In this document: one piece after another, positions 36,066 through 46,287 of the stretch
How the letters are laid out: each line of letters opens with the position of its first letter
Numbering within the stretch: the stretch's first letter is position 1
Assembly (NCBI GenBank): GCA_963828185.1
Contig: CAWHDV010000019.1
Location: 543,453-607,452, forward strand
DNA length: 64,000 bases
Source of the DNA: Rhodoblastus sp963828185
GTDB lineage: Bacteria > Pseudomonadota > Alphaproteobacteria > Rhizobiales > Beijerinckiaceae
Direction of reading: 5' to 3'
Position numbers and translations under genes: made by a program
The notes under the pieces: model-generated
What the model saw: only the letters and a program-made list of their open reading frames with translations
Databases searched by the model: none
Told to the model about the DNA's origin: nothing

Positions 36066-36599
36066 ATGCGGCGAATCGATCTTTTTCTCGGTTTCTTCAA
36101 ACTCGGCGCGCTGGCCTTCGGCGGCACGGGGCCGCTGGCGCGGGCGATCCTCGTCGATGACCGGCGCTGGCTCGATGACAAGGAGTTCGCCGGGCTGCTC
36201 GGCCTGTGCCAGGCCCTGCCGGGGGCCAATACCTGCAATCTCGCGGTCATGCTCGGCGACCGCTTTTTTGGCGCCGGCGGCGCGCTGGTCGCTTTGACCG
36301 GATTGTTGCTGGCGCCGCTGGCCATCCTCGTCGCGGTGGCGACCTTCTTCACCACTTTCTCGACCAATTCCGACGTGCGCGCCGCCCTGTTCGGCGCGAC
36401 GGCGGCCGGCGCCGGCCTCGCCCTGGGCACGGCGATCAAGATGGCGCGAAAGCTGCCCAAGGACCCCATCCTGCTGGCGCTGGCGGGCGTAACATTCATC
36501 GCCGCCGCGCTGTTGCGCCTGCCGCTGCCGCTGATCCTCGCCGTGCTGCTGCCGACGGGCTATCTGCTCAATGGAGCGCGGCCTGGGGACGAAAAATGA
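36066..36599 (+). CDS. chromate transporter, N-terminal-type half (short-chain ChrA)
   Basis: This 177-aa membrane protein corresponds to one CHR domain: FFKLGALAFGGTGPLARAIL and LLGLCQALPGANTCNLAVMLGDRFFGAGGALVALTGLLLAP are typical. Short-chain chromate transporters work as pairs of single-domain proteins. It overlaps the second half by 4 bases. Chromate specificity is by family; physiological roles can differ. Confidence 0.87.
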   Translation: MRRIDLFLGFFKLGALAFGGTGPLARAILVDDRRWLDDKEFAGLLGLCQALPGANTCNLAVMLGDRFFGAGGALVALTGLLLAPLAILVAVATFFTTFSTNSDVRAALFGATAAGAGLALGTAIKMARKLPKDPILLALAGVTFIAAALLRLPLPLILAVLLPTGYLLNGARPGDEK

Positions 36600-37135
36600 A
36601 GGACGATCTGCTCGGCTCGATTTTCCTGCGCTTCGCCGGCATCTCGCTGCTGGCGGTGGGCGGCGCCACGGCGGCCTTGCCGGAGGCGCAGCGCCAGATC
36701 GTCGGCCAATTGCACTGGATGACGCCGGAGCAATTCGCGCAAAACTTCGCCATCGCCCAGACCTCGCCCGGTCCGAACGTCATCGTCTTCAGTCTGTTCG
36801 GCTGGAAGCTCGCCGGATTGGCCGGACTGCTCGTCGCCACGCTCGGCTTTCTCGGGCCGGCGTCGGCTCTCGCCTTCGGCGCCGAGCGGGTGATGCGGCG
36901 AGCGGGGCAGGCGGCCTGGCTGGCGCGGCTGAAAAAGGCGCTGACGCCGCCCGCCATTGGCCTGATGGCGGCGAACGGCTATCTTCTGGCGCGCGGCGCC
37001 AATTCAGGCGCGCTCGCGGCCTGCGTCACACTCGCGGCGGCGGCTTTCGTCGCGCTTTCTCCGCGCAGCCCACTCTGGGCGATGGCGGCGGGAGCGGCTC
37101 TGGCGGTGGTCGCGGGGCGTCTGGGATTAATTTGA
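36596..37135 (+). CDS. chromate transporter, second half (short-chain ChrA)
   Basis: This 179-aa CHR-domain membrane protein is the partner of the preceding gene: FLRFAGISLLAVGGATAALPEAQRQIV, FAQNFAIAQTSPGPNVIVFSLFGWKLAG. ATG 36596 overlaps the upstream stop codon (ATGA), indicating coupled translation. An 83-bp tandem array begins about 9 bases after its stop codon. Confidence 0.85.
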   Translation: MKDDLLGSIFLRFAGISLLAVGGATAALPEAQRQIVGQLHWMTPEQFAQNFAIAQTSPGPNVIVFSLFGWKLAGLAGLLVATLGFLGPASALAFGAERVMRRAGQAAWLARLKKALTPPAIGLMAANGYLLARGANSGALAACVTLAAAAFVALSPRSPLWAMAAGAALAVVAGRLGLI

Positions 37136-37144
37136 GGGGCGCTT

Positions 37145-37543
37145 GCGCCCGCAGGGCGCTGGGAGCGAACGCGACGCCGAGCTTATGCGAGGGGGGCCGC
37201 CGCAAGGCGGCAGGTAAAACAAAACCCGCGCCCGCAGGGCGCTAGGAGCGAACGCGACGCCGAGCTTATGCGAGGGGCGCCGCCGCAAGGCGGCAGGTAA
37301 AACAAAACCCGCGCCCGCAGGGCGCTAGGAGCGAACGCGACGCCGAGCTTATGCGAGGGGCGCCGCCGCAAGGCGGCAGGTAAAACAAAACCCGCGCCCG
37401 CAGGGCGCTGGGAGCGAACGCGACGCCGAGCTTATGCGAGGGGCGCCGCCGCAAGGCGGCAGGTAAAACAAAACCCGCGCCCGCAGGGCGCTAGGAGCGA
37501 ACGTGACGCCGAGCTTATGCGAGGGCGCCGCCGCAAGGCGGCA
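37145..37543. repeat. 83-bp tandem repeat array, about 4.8 copies
   Basis: Copies start at 37145, 37228, 37311, 37394 and 37477 (the last partial) and are nearly identical. Each holds a hairpin GCGCCC-GCA-GGGCGC, a core of about 36 bases, a second hairpin GCCGCC-GCAA-GGCGGC with a GNRA-type loop, and an A-rich linker. The period is not a multiple of three, so it is not coding. It fills the 422-bp gap between the chromate transporter and dat genes. A related single element occurs at 52441-52493. Confidence 0.95.
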
Positions 37544-37557
37544 AAAAGGGATCAAAA

Positions 37558-38418
37558 ATGAGCCGTGTAGCCTACGTCGATGGCCGCTACGTCCGCCACG
37601 CCGACGCCGCCGTTTCGATCGACGACCGCGCCTTCCTGTTTGCCGACGGCATCTATGAAGTCATCGAAATTTTCGGCGGCAGGCTGATCGACGAGGCGGC
37701 GCATCTCGAACGGCTGGCGCGTTCGGCGCGGGAGTTGCGGCTGACCATCCCGGTCGGCCAAAGCGCGTTAAAGCTGATCCTGCGCGAACTTGTCGCCCGC
37801 AACCGCGTTGCTTACGGTCATGTCTATCTGCAAGTCACGCGTGGCGCGGCGAAGCGCGATCATTTCTTCCCCAAGCCCGGGACGCCTTGCACGCTCGTCG
37901 CCTTCGCCCATTCCGCCGACCGCGCGGCTGCCGAAGCCAAGGCGCGGGCCGGAATCAAGGTGATCACCATGCCGGACATCCGCTGGAAGCGGCCCGACAT
38001 CAAGAGCACCAGCCTGTTGCCGAACGTGCTGGCGAAACAGCAGGCGCGCGACGCGGGCGCCTATGAGGCCTGGCTGGTGGACGAGGCCGGCCATGTGACG
38101 GAAGGTTCGTCAAGCAACGCCTGGATCGTCAATACGGAGGGCGTCATTGTGACGCATCCGGCCGGGTCCGGCATTTTACGCGGCATTACGCGGAAAAGGC
38201 TGTTCGAGGTCGTGGCGGCCAAGGGTTTGAAGATCGAGGAGCGGTGTTTCACCGTCGCGGAAGCCAAGGCGGCGCGCGAGGCGTTTGTCACGGGAGCTAC
38301 GACGCTGGTGCTGCCGGTGGTGGCGATCGACGGCGAGAAAATCGGCTCGGGCGAACCGGGCGACGTGGCTCTCATGCTGCGCGCCGCCTTCCATGACTTC
38401 GCGCCGGCAAGCAACTGA
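37558..38418 (+). CDS. dat: D-amino-acid aminotransferase, PLP fold type IV
   Basis: This 286-aa enzyme interconverts D-amino acids (typically D-Ala/D-Glu). Features are AYVDGRYVRHADAAVSIDDRAFLFADGIYE, VYLQVTRGAAKRDHFFP (Dat-type substrate loop), the PLP-lysine region PDIKSTSLLPN (Lys149) and VTEGSSSNAWIV. It precedes hfq and hflX, a conserved order in Rhizobiales. The 83-bp repeat array ends 14 bases before its ATG, so its leader is unusual. Confidence 0.9.
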   Translation: MSRVAYVDGRYVRHADAAVSIDDRAFLFADGIYEVIEIFGGRLIDEAAHLERLARSARELRLTIPVGQSALKLILRELVARNRVAYGHVYLQVTRGAAKRDHFFPKPGTPCTLVAFAHSADRAAAEAKARAGIKVITMPDIRWKRPDIKSTSLLPNVLAKQQARDAGAYEAWLVDEAGHVTEGSSSNAWIVNTEGVIVTHPAGSGILRGITRKRLFEVVAAKGLKIEERCFTVAEAKAAREAFVTGATTLVLPVVAIDGEKIGSGEPGDVALMLRAAFHDFAPASN

Positions 38419-38547
38419 AAAAAAACGTCTGCAAAAATTCACATTAGAACGCCTAAAAGAAAGCCTTGCCTATATGATGCGCTTGAGACTCTAATGATGC
38501 TCGTGTGCCTCCAGGCGGGCGTCAAAAAAAAGTGAATAGGAAAAAAC

Positions 38548-38799
38548 ATGGCGGTCGAACGCACTCCCAATCTTCAGGACACTTTTCTCAATTTTGTGCG
38601 CAAAAACAAGATTCCTCTCACCATCTTCCTGGTGAACGGCGTTAAGTTGCAAGGCGTTGTCAGCTGGTTCGACAATTTTTGCGTATTGCTGCGGCGCGAC
38701 GGGCACTCGCAACTCGTCTACAAGCACGCCATATCGACCATTATGCCGGGCCACCCGATCCAGATGTTCGACCCGGCGGAAGAGGCGCAGGATAAGTGA
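38548..38799 (+). CDS. hfq: RNA chaperone Hfq
   Basis: This 83-aa Sm-like hexameric RNA chaperone has LQDTFLNFVRKNKIPLTIFLVNGVKLQGVVSWFDNFCVLLRRDGHSQLVYKHAISTIMP, with both Sm motifs and the KHA proximal-face residues. It lies 129 bp after dat and 37 bp before hflX. Confidence 0.98.
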   Translation: MAVERTPNLQDTFLNFVRKNKIPLTIFLVNGVKLQGVVSWFDNFCVLLRRDGHSQLVYKHAISTIMPGHPIQMFDPAEEAQDK

Positions 38800-38836
38800 G
38801 TTTTTTTTCTCGTGACTTGAACGCGTCGAGGCCCGC

Positions 38837-40348
<1,512 letters not shown>

Positions 40349-40952
40349 AAATCGGCGACCAGCAGCGCCGTCGCCACCAGCAAGACCGCCAGCAAACAGA
40401 GCCAACGCAGGCGCGGCAGCAGCGTCCACAGGCAGCCGGCTATGGCGCAGGTCATGGTCTCGTGGCCGGAAGGGAAGGAGCCCCAGCCGGCGCCGCCATG
40501 GAAGGGCGAAAAGCCGAACACGCCGTCACGGATGAAGGATGGGTTGTGGCAGACCCAGGTCACCGGCCAGGTGCGCCCGAACGCGAGCTTCAGCATGTCC
40601 TTGACGCCGATGGCCGAGAAAAGCGCCAGCGCCGTGCGCGCGGCGATGCGGCCATGCTCGCCAAATCCCCTGCCGCGCGCAGAATTCCAGGCGCTCCAGG
40701 CGAGCGCGGCCGCGCCAAGCAGTTCCAGCGCATCGACGAGATGCGACAGCGCGATGAACGGTCCCCGCTGGGCGTGCACGTGCAGGTACATGAAGTTTGC
40801 GACGGGACGGTCGGCGAACTCCACGCTCAGCGGAATGGCGCACAGCACCGCGACGGCGACAAAAAGACTGATGCGTCTGGACCGGTCAGCTGGCATGCAA
40901 TCATCCCAAAAAAAAGCGAGGCCGGTTTTTTTAACCCCGTTTGTGTGACGGT

Positions 40953-42834
40953 TCATGCTCCGACCAGCGCCTCGTATTCGGCCGAGAGCTCCAGCCATTC
41001 CTCTTCCGCGCCCGTCAGCGCCCGTTCCAGTTCGGCGCGCTGCTGCGACAGCTTGCTTGCTTCTCCCGGGCTGCGTTCGAAGGCGCGCGGATCAGCCAGC
41101 GCCAGGTCGATACGGCTGATGAGGCCGGTGAAGCGGGTCATTTTCTCTTCCGCCGCCTGCACCTTTTTGGCCAAGGGCGCTGCGTCCTTGCGCGCCCTGG
41201 CGGCGTCGCGGCGCTGTTCGGTGGTATTTGCCGCCGCCGGCGCCTCGCGCTCGCGCTTCTTCTGCTCCCGTCGTTCCGTCGAGCACCAGCTTGCGGTAAT
41301 CCGCCATGTCGCCGTCGAAATTTCTCACCGCGCCGTCGGCGACGAGCCACAGCCGGTCGGCGCAGGCTTCCAGCAGATACTGGTCATGCGAAACGAGGAT
41401 CACCGCGCCGGCATAATCGTTGATCGCCTCGATCAGCGCTGTGCGGCTGTCGATGTCGAGATGGTTGGTCGGCTCGTCGAGGATCAGCAGATGCGGGCCG
41501 TTGAACGTGGCGAGCCCCATCAAGAGCCTCGCCTTTTCGCCGCCCGAGAGATGCGCGACTTTGGTGTCGGCCTTCACATTGGGAAAGCCGATCTGCGCGG
41601 CGCGGGCGCGGATCCTCGCTTCCGGCGCGTCCAGCATCAGCCGTTGGATGGCGAGATAGGGCGTGTCGCGCTCATCGAGGTCGTCCACCTGATGCTGGGC
41701 GAAAAAGCCGGCCTCGAGTTTTGACGATTTGCTCAGGCGCCCGGACATGGGCTCGAGCCGGCCGCCGAGCAGCTTGGCGAAAGTGGACTTGCCGTTGCCG
41801 TTCGAGCCGAGCAGGCCGATGCGGTCGTCGTTGGACAGGGTGAGGCTGAGCTTCGACAGCACCACCCGCTCGCCATAGCCGACCGATACGTTCTCCATGG
41901 CGATGATCGGCGGCGACAGCGGCTTTTCCGGCGAGGGCAGGGAGAAGGGCAGGATTTCGTCATCGACCAGCGCCGACGCCGGCTCCATCTTCTCCAGCAT
42001 TTTCAGGCGCGACTGGGCCTGGCGCGCCTTGGTGGCCTTGGCGCGGAAGCGGTCGACGAACTCCTGCAGATGGGCGCGTTTCTCTTCCTGCTTTTTGAGG
42101 AACTTGGCTTGCAGCATCCGCGCTTCCGCGCGCTGGCGGGCGAAGCCGGAATAATTGCCCTTGTAGAGCTGGAGCTTGCCGCGATCGAGATGGACGATGT
42201 GGTCGCAGACGTCGTTCAGGAGGTCGCGGTCATGGCTGATGACGACGATGGTCGCCGGATAGCGCGACAGATAATCGATCAGCCACAGCGAGCCCTCGAG
42301 ATCGAGGTAATTGGTTGGTTCGTCGAGCAGCAGCAGGTCGGGCGCCGAGAACAGCACGGCGGCGAGCGCCACGCGCATGCGCCAGCCGCCGGAAAACTCT
42401 TTTAGCGCGCGATTTTGCGCTTCCTCATTGAAGCCGAGGCCGGCGAGGATTTCCGCCGCCCGCGCCGGCGCCGCGTGGGCGTCGATATCGGCGAGGCGGG
42501 TGTGGATTTCGGCGATGCGATGCGGGTCATGCGCGACCTCCGCCTCTTCGAGCAGGGCGGCGCGCTCGATGTCGGCGGCGAGCACGAAATCGACCAGCTT
42601 GCCGTCGCCGCCCGGCGCCTCCTGCTCGACGCGGCCGATGCGGGCGCCGCGCGGAATGTAGATTTCGCCGCCCTCGGCGGCAATCTCCTGGCAGATCAGA
42701 CGGAACAGCGTGGTTTTGCCGGCGCCGTTGCGGGCGACGAAGCCGACCTTGGCCCGCTCCGGCATGACGACGGAAGCGGAATCGAACAAAAGGCGCGGCC
42801 CGAGCCGGTAGGTGAGATCGGTGACTTGCAGCAT
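40953..42834 (-). pseudogene. ABC-F family ATPase (YheS-like), single frameshift near the 3' end
   Basis: This soluble ribosome-associated ABC-F protein has two nucleotide-binding domains: ARNGAGKTTL and GSNGNGKSTF (Walker A), EFSGGWRMRV and HLSGGEKARL (signatures), LLLDEPTNYLD and LILDEPTNHLD (Walker B), with the linker HLQEFVDRFRAKATKARQAQSRLKMLEKME. The frame is lost after ADYRKLVLDG. A second frame continues ERREQKKREREAP to KKVQAAEEKMTRF and the stop at 40953. Removing one base near 41276 restores 626 aa, close to YheS (637). The break is after both ATPase domains, so even a real one would remove only the C-terminal coiled coil. Confidence 0.85.
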
Positions 42835-42893
42835 GGAGGCTTTTTACGCGAGCGCGCGGCGAGGGCAAGTCATTTGGCGTTGGCGTGCTTGCC

Positions 42894-42943
42894 CATCGCC
42901 CTTTGCGGGAGAAGCGCGGCGCGTCAGCGGCGGATGAGGGGGA
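42894..42943. repeat. Rhizobiales-type extragenic element
   Basis: CTTTGCGGGAGAAG followed by GCGGCGGATGAGGGGGA resembles the very common 'TTGCGGGAGAAGG ... CGGATGAGGG' intergenic element of Rhizobiales genomes. A shorter relative occurs at 59932-59956. Confidence 0.55.
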
Positions 42944-42965
42944 AGCTCGATGATGGGCGATTCCG

Positions 42966-43011
42966 CTCCTCATCCGTGAGGAGCCGCTGAAGGCGTCTCT
43001 CGAAGGATGGG
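42966..43011. repeat. REP-like extragenic palindrome (CTCATCC...GAAGGATG type)
   Basis: CTCCTCATCCGTGAGGAG and GCGTCTCTCGAAGGATGGG match the dispersed 'CTCATCCTGAGGAG ... CGTCTCGAAGGATG' element familiar from Rhizobiales genomes, with paired ends forming a hairpin. It lies just downstream of queF. Confidence 0.65.
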
Positions 43012-43022
43012 CCGGACAACGT

Positions 43023-43484
43023 TCACCCCCGCCCGCGATAGCTCGCCACGCCCTGGTCGGGCAGCCACAGGCTCTTGGGCGGCTCGCCGGTCTGATAAAA
43101 CACGTCGATCGGCATGCCGCCGCGCGGATACCAGTAGCCGCCGATGCGCAGCCAGCGGGGCGATAGCGCCGCCACCAGATCCTTGGCGATGCGGAGCGTG
43201 CAGGCCTCGTGGAAGGCGCCGTGGTTGCGAAACGAGGTGAGGTAAAGTTTTAGAGACTTTGATTCAACGAGATAGTTATCAGGAACATAATCGATCACGA
43301 GATGCGCGAAATCCGGCTGTCCCGTGACGGGGCACAGCGAGGTGAACTCCGGCTGGGTGAAACGCGCGACATAATCGACGTCGGGGTGCGGGTTGGCCAC
43401 CCGGTCGAGCGTCGCCTCGTCGGGGCTTTGCGGCGTCTGCGCCTTTTCGCCGAGCATTCCGGCGCCGTCATGTGTCTTGACCAT
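43023..43484 (-). CDS. queF: NADPH-dependent 7-cyano-7-deazaguanine reductase
   Basis: This 153-aa short-type QueF reduces preQ0 to preQ1 in queuosine biosynthesis. The catalytic Cys is in FTSLCPVTGQPDFAHLVIDYVP, followed by ESKSLKLYLTSFRNHGAFHEACT. The usual FHEDC is FHEAC here. Of three clustered ATGs (43493, 43490, 43484) I chose 43484 because AAGGG lies about 9 bases upstream. Confidence 0.93.
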   Translation of the reverse strand: MVKTHDGAGMLGEKAQTPQSPDEATLDRVANPHPDVDYVARFTQPEFTSLCPVTGQPDFAHLVIDYVPDNYLVESKSLKLYLTSFRNHGAFHEACTLRIAKDLVAALSPRWLRIGGYWYPRGGMPIDVFYQTGEPPKSLWLPDQGVASYRGRG

Positions 43485-43641
43485 GTCCATCATCCCTTGC
43501 CGGCCACGATTTACGCGGCAACGCCGGGGACGGCAAGGAAAAGCCATGCTGCGGCCTTTGGCCATCTTTTTTATTTCATTCATCCGGCGTAGAAACCCGC
43601 ATTCCGTCGCCGCAAGGGCGTTCATTGCCAGGGGAAGCCGC

Positions 43642-44925
43642 ATGACTGAGATTATCGACATTGTCGCCCGTGAAATTCTCGATTCGCGCGGCAATCCCAC
43701 GGTCGAGGTCGATGTGACGCTGGAAGACGGCTCGTTCGGCCGCGCCGCCGTGCCGTCGGGCGCCTCCACCGGCACGCGCGAGGCGGTCGAACTGCGCGAC
43801 GGCGACAAGTCGCGCTACGGCGGCAAGGGCGTGCTCAAGGCGGTCGAGTCGGTCAATGGCGAGATTTTCGACGCCATCTCGGGCTTTGACGCCGAAGACC
43901 AGGTGCATATCGACGAGGCGATGATCGAACTCGACGGCTCGCCCAACAAGGACCGCCTCGGCGCCAACGCCATCCTCGGGGTGTCCATGGCGGTGGCCAA
44001 GGCCGCGGCCGACGCTTCCGGCCTGCCGCTCTACCGCTATATCGGCGGCACGCAGGCGCGCGTCCTCCCCACCCCGATGATGAACATCATCAATGGCGGC
44101 GCCCATGCCGACAATCCCATCGATTTCCAGGAATTCATGATCATCCCGATCGGCGCGGAGTCGATCCGGGAAGCCGTGCGCTGGGGCGCGGAAGTGTTCC
44201 ACGGCCTGAAATCGGCGCTGAAGAAGGCCGGCCAGAACACCAATGTCGGCGACGAGGGCGGCTTCGCCCCCAACCTGCCGTCGGCCGAGGCGGCGCTCGA
44301 CTTCATCGTCAAGGCGATCGAGACGGCGGGCTTCAAGCCGGGCCAGGATATCGCCATCGGCCTCGACGCCGCCGCCAGCGAGTTCTTCCACGACGGCGCC
44401 TATCATTACGAGGGCGAGGGAAAAATCCGCTCGATCCAGGAACAGGCGGAATATCTGGCGAAGCTTCTCGCCGCCTATCCGATCGTCTCGATCGAGGACG
44501 GCAATGCGGAACAGGACTGGGACGGCTGGAAGATCACCACGGACCTGATCGGCAAGAAGACGCAGATCGTCGGCGACGACATCTTCGTGACCAATGTGAA
44601 GATCCTGAGCGAAGGCATCAAGAAGGGCGTCGCCAATTCGGTGCTGATCAAGGTCAACCAGATCGGCACGTTGACGGAAACCCTCGCCGCCGTCGACATG
44701 GCGCAGCGCGCCGGCTGGACCGCGGTCATGTCGCATCGCTCCGGCGAGACGGAGGACGCGACCATCGCCGACCTGGCGGTCGCCACCAATTGCGGGCAGA
44801 TCAAGACCGGCTCGCTCGCCCGCTCGGACCGGTTGGCCAAGTACAACCAGTTGATCCGCATCGAGGAAGAACTCGGCAAGCAGGCGATCTACGCCGGCCG
44901 CTCGGCGCTCAAGGCCTTGGCCTGA
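43642..44925 (+). CDS. eno: phosphopyruvate hydratase (enolase)
   Basis: This 427-aa glycolytic enzyme converts 2-phosphoglycerate to phosphoenolpyruvate. It starts MTEIIDIVAREILDSRGNPTVEVDV and contains SGASTGTREAVELRDGD, GANAILGVSMAVAKAAA, the Mg ligands in IAIGLDAAASEF, SIEDG and VGDDIFVTN, and MSHRSGETEDATIADLAVA. ATG 43642 has AGGGGA a few bases upstream. In serine-cycle organisms enolase also feeds PEP carboxylase. Confidence 0.97.
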   Translation: MTEIIDIVAREILDSRGNPTVEVDVTLEDGSFGRAAVPSGASTGTREAVELRDGDKSRYGGKGVLKAVESVNGEIFDAISGFDAEDQVHIDEAMIELDGSPNKDRLGANAILGVSMAVAKAAADASGLPLYRYIGGTQARVLPTPMMNIINGGAHADNPIDFQEFMIIPIGAESIREAVRWGAEVFHGLKSALKKAGQNTNVGDEGGFAPNLPSAEAALDFIVKAIETAGFKPGQDIAIGLDAAASEFFHDGAYHYEGEGKIRSIQEQAEYLAKLLAAYPIVSIEDGNAEQDWDGWKITTDLIGKKTQIVGDDIFVTNVKILSEGIKKGVANSVLIKVNQIGTLTETLAAVDMAQRAGWTAVMSHRSGETEDATIADLAVATNCGQIKTGSLARSDRLAKYNQLIRIEEELGKQAIYAGRSALKALA

Positions 44926-45465
44926 AACAATTTATTTGCGCGCGACGTCGAGGACCACGCCTCCTCGACGTTCCGGCGCGATGCGGTTATCACAAAAGTT
45001 TGAAAACTCGAGAGCTTGCGGCCTCCATTGCGGCGCCGCAGCATTTTTTTCGTCTTGAACTCGACTTTTTCCAGGCCGTTTCTAGGCGCTCTAACACATT
45101 GGTCTAACAGATGGTTTTTGGGGCGCCGGGACGGCCCCGGCGGGAGGGTCTTGCCGCCAATGGCGGCAGGTCGAATTGCTGCTTGAACGCAAGCATTTCG
45201 CGGCGGAATACGTAGTTTCCGTATATTTCCAATTCCAGGCGTATGCACTTTAATAGTATGACGTTTGGGCAGCGAGATAATGAATTCGGTTAATTGGTAT
45301 CGATGTTCGAATGGACACGTTTGCGGACAAGATGCGCTGACACGTGGCTCCATCGAGCGCATGCATGCTTAAGCGTAGCTAGAAGTTGTATGCATTCGTA
45401 TTGACGTTGCAAGCATGTCTTGGCAGGCGAATGTAAATCGTTGTGCGTTGAGAGGGAGGGCGTCG
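44926..45465. other. 540-bp gene-free region between eno and the LuxR-type gene
   Basis: Right after eno is a 9-bp perfect hairpin, CGTCGAGGA (44946-44954) and TCCTCGACG (44962-44970), probably part of the eno 3' end, though no T run follows. The portion from about 45180 to 45420 is noticeably richer in A+T than its surroundings. It holds an interrupted dyad ATACG-N7-CGTAT at 45208-45224, which may belong to the promoter region of the LuxR-type gene. Open frames here look random. Confidence 0.45.
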
Positions 45466-46287
45466 ATGACGAATGGTGATTTGTCTGGACCGGTCCACGA
45501 CAGGGGGGATGCATTGCTCGGCGACGAGGATGCGGACGGGGCGTCCAGCGCAAGAACCTCCGATCGCACAGCATCCAGCGTCCCGCACCGGGTCGTCATC
45601 GTCGAGCGAAACGCCTTTCTTCGCGATTGTCTTCAGCGCAGCGTGGCTAATCATTGGCCGGGCGTGGTCGCAGGGTGCGAAACCCTTGCGGGCCTGGAAC
45701 AAGCTCCAGCCGGCGCCGGCCAGCTGGTCGTGCTCCTTTCGATCCTGTCGTTGAGCGAGGAAGAGGCGGACGCCGAATTCGCGCTGCTGATGGAGCTCGA
45801 TCCTCCCGCGCGCTCGATGGTCCTTTCGCGCACCGATGATCTCAACGAGGCCCTGGCCGCGCTGGGGCAGGGCGCCAACGGCTATATAGCCATGAGCGCC
45901 GGTTTCGAGGTGTTCATCCAGGCCTTGCGCTTTGTCGGCGCCGGCGGAACCTACGTTCCGGCGCAATGCCTGCTCGCCGCCAGGCAGGCGCCGGCGGCGC
46001 TGCCCGAACAGGTTTCGGCCAGCGGCGTCACCAGCCGCGAGCTGGCGGTGATCCAGGCGATCCGCCAGGGCAAGCCGAACAAGGTCATCGCCTATGAATT
46101 GAACATGTGCGAGAGCACGGTGAAGGTGCATGTGCGGCACATCATGAAGAAGCTCCACGCCAAGAACCGCACCGATGTCGCCATCAAGGGCGCCGAACTC
46201 GCCCAGGCGTCGGGGCGGCAAGATGGACTCGCGTCGCCGCCGCCGCCGCGCTCCGAGCCGCCGACGCTGCCCTTCGTCCGGCAATAA
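45466..46287 (+). CDS. LuxR/NarL-family regulator with degenerate receiver domain
   Basis: This 273-aa DNA-binding regulator has a C-terminal LuxR HTH that is complete (TSRELAVIQAIRQGKPNKVIAYELNMCESTVKVHVRHIMKKLHAKNRTDVAIKGAEL). The receiver-like domain (HRVVIVERNAFLRDCLQRS to FVGAGGTYVP) keeps the fold pattern, but the acidic pair is ER, the phosphoacceptor position reads VVLLSIL (Ser for Asp), and the conserved Lys is lost (GYIAMSA). ATG 45466 has GGGAGG 8 bases upstream. It converges on a PAS histidine kinase gene. Confidence 0.87.
   Translation: MTNGDLSGPVHDRGDALLGDEDADGASSARTSDRTASSVPHRVVIVERNAFLRDCLQRSVANHWPGVVAGCETLAGLEQAPAGAGQLVVLLSILSLSEEEADAEFALLMELDPPARSMVLSRTDDLNEALAALGQGANGYIAMSAGFEVFIQALRFVGAGGTYVPAQCLLAARQAPAALPEQVSASGVTSRELAVIQAIRQGKPNKVIAYELNMCESTVKVHVRHIMKKLHAKNRTDVAIKGAELAQASGRQDGLASPPPPRSEPPTLPFVRQ

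Noticed and set aside
37145..37543. CRISPR array
   Set aside because: The 83-bp units are contiguous with no unique spacers, and no cas genes are present.
37183..37555. Three overlapping, nearly identical minus-strand reading frames of 62-68 codons
   Set aside because: They are produced by the 83-bp repeat shifting frame from copy to copy; they have no ribosome site and Arg/Pro/Cys-rich composition.
44889..45362. 157-codon minus-strand reading frame behind eno
   Set aside because: It overlaps the eno 3' end, has random-looking composition and no recognisable domain.
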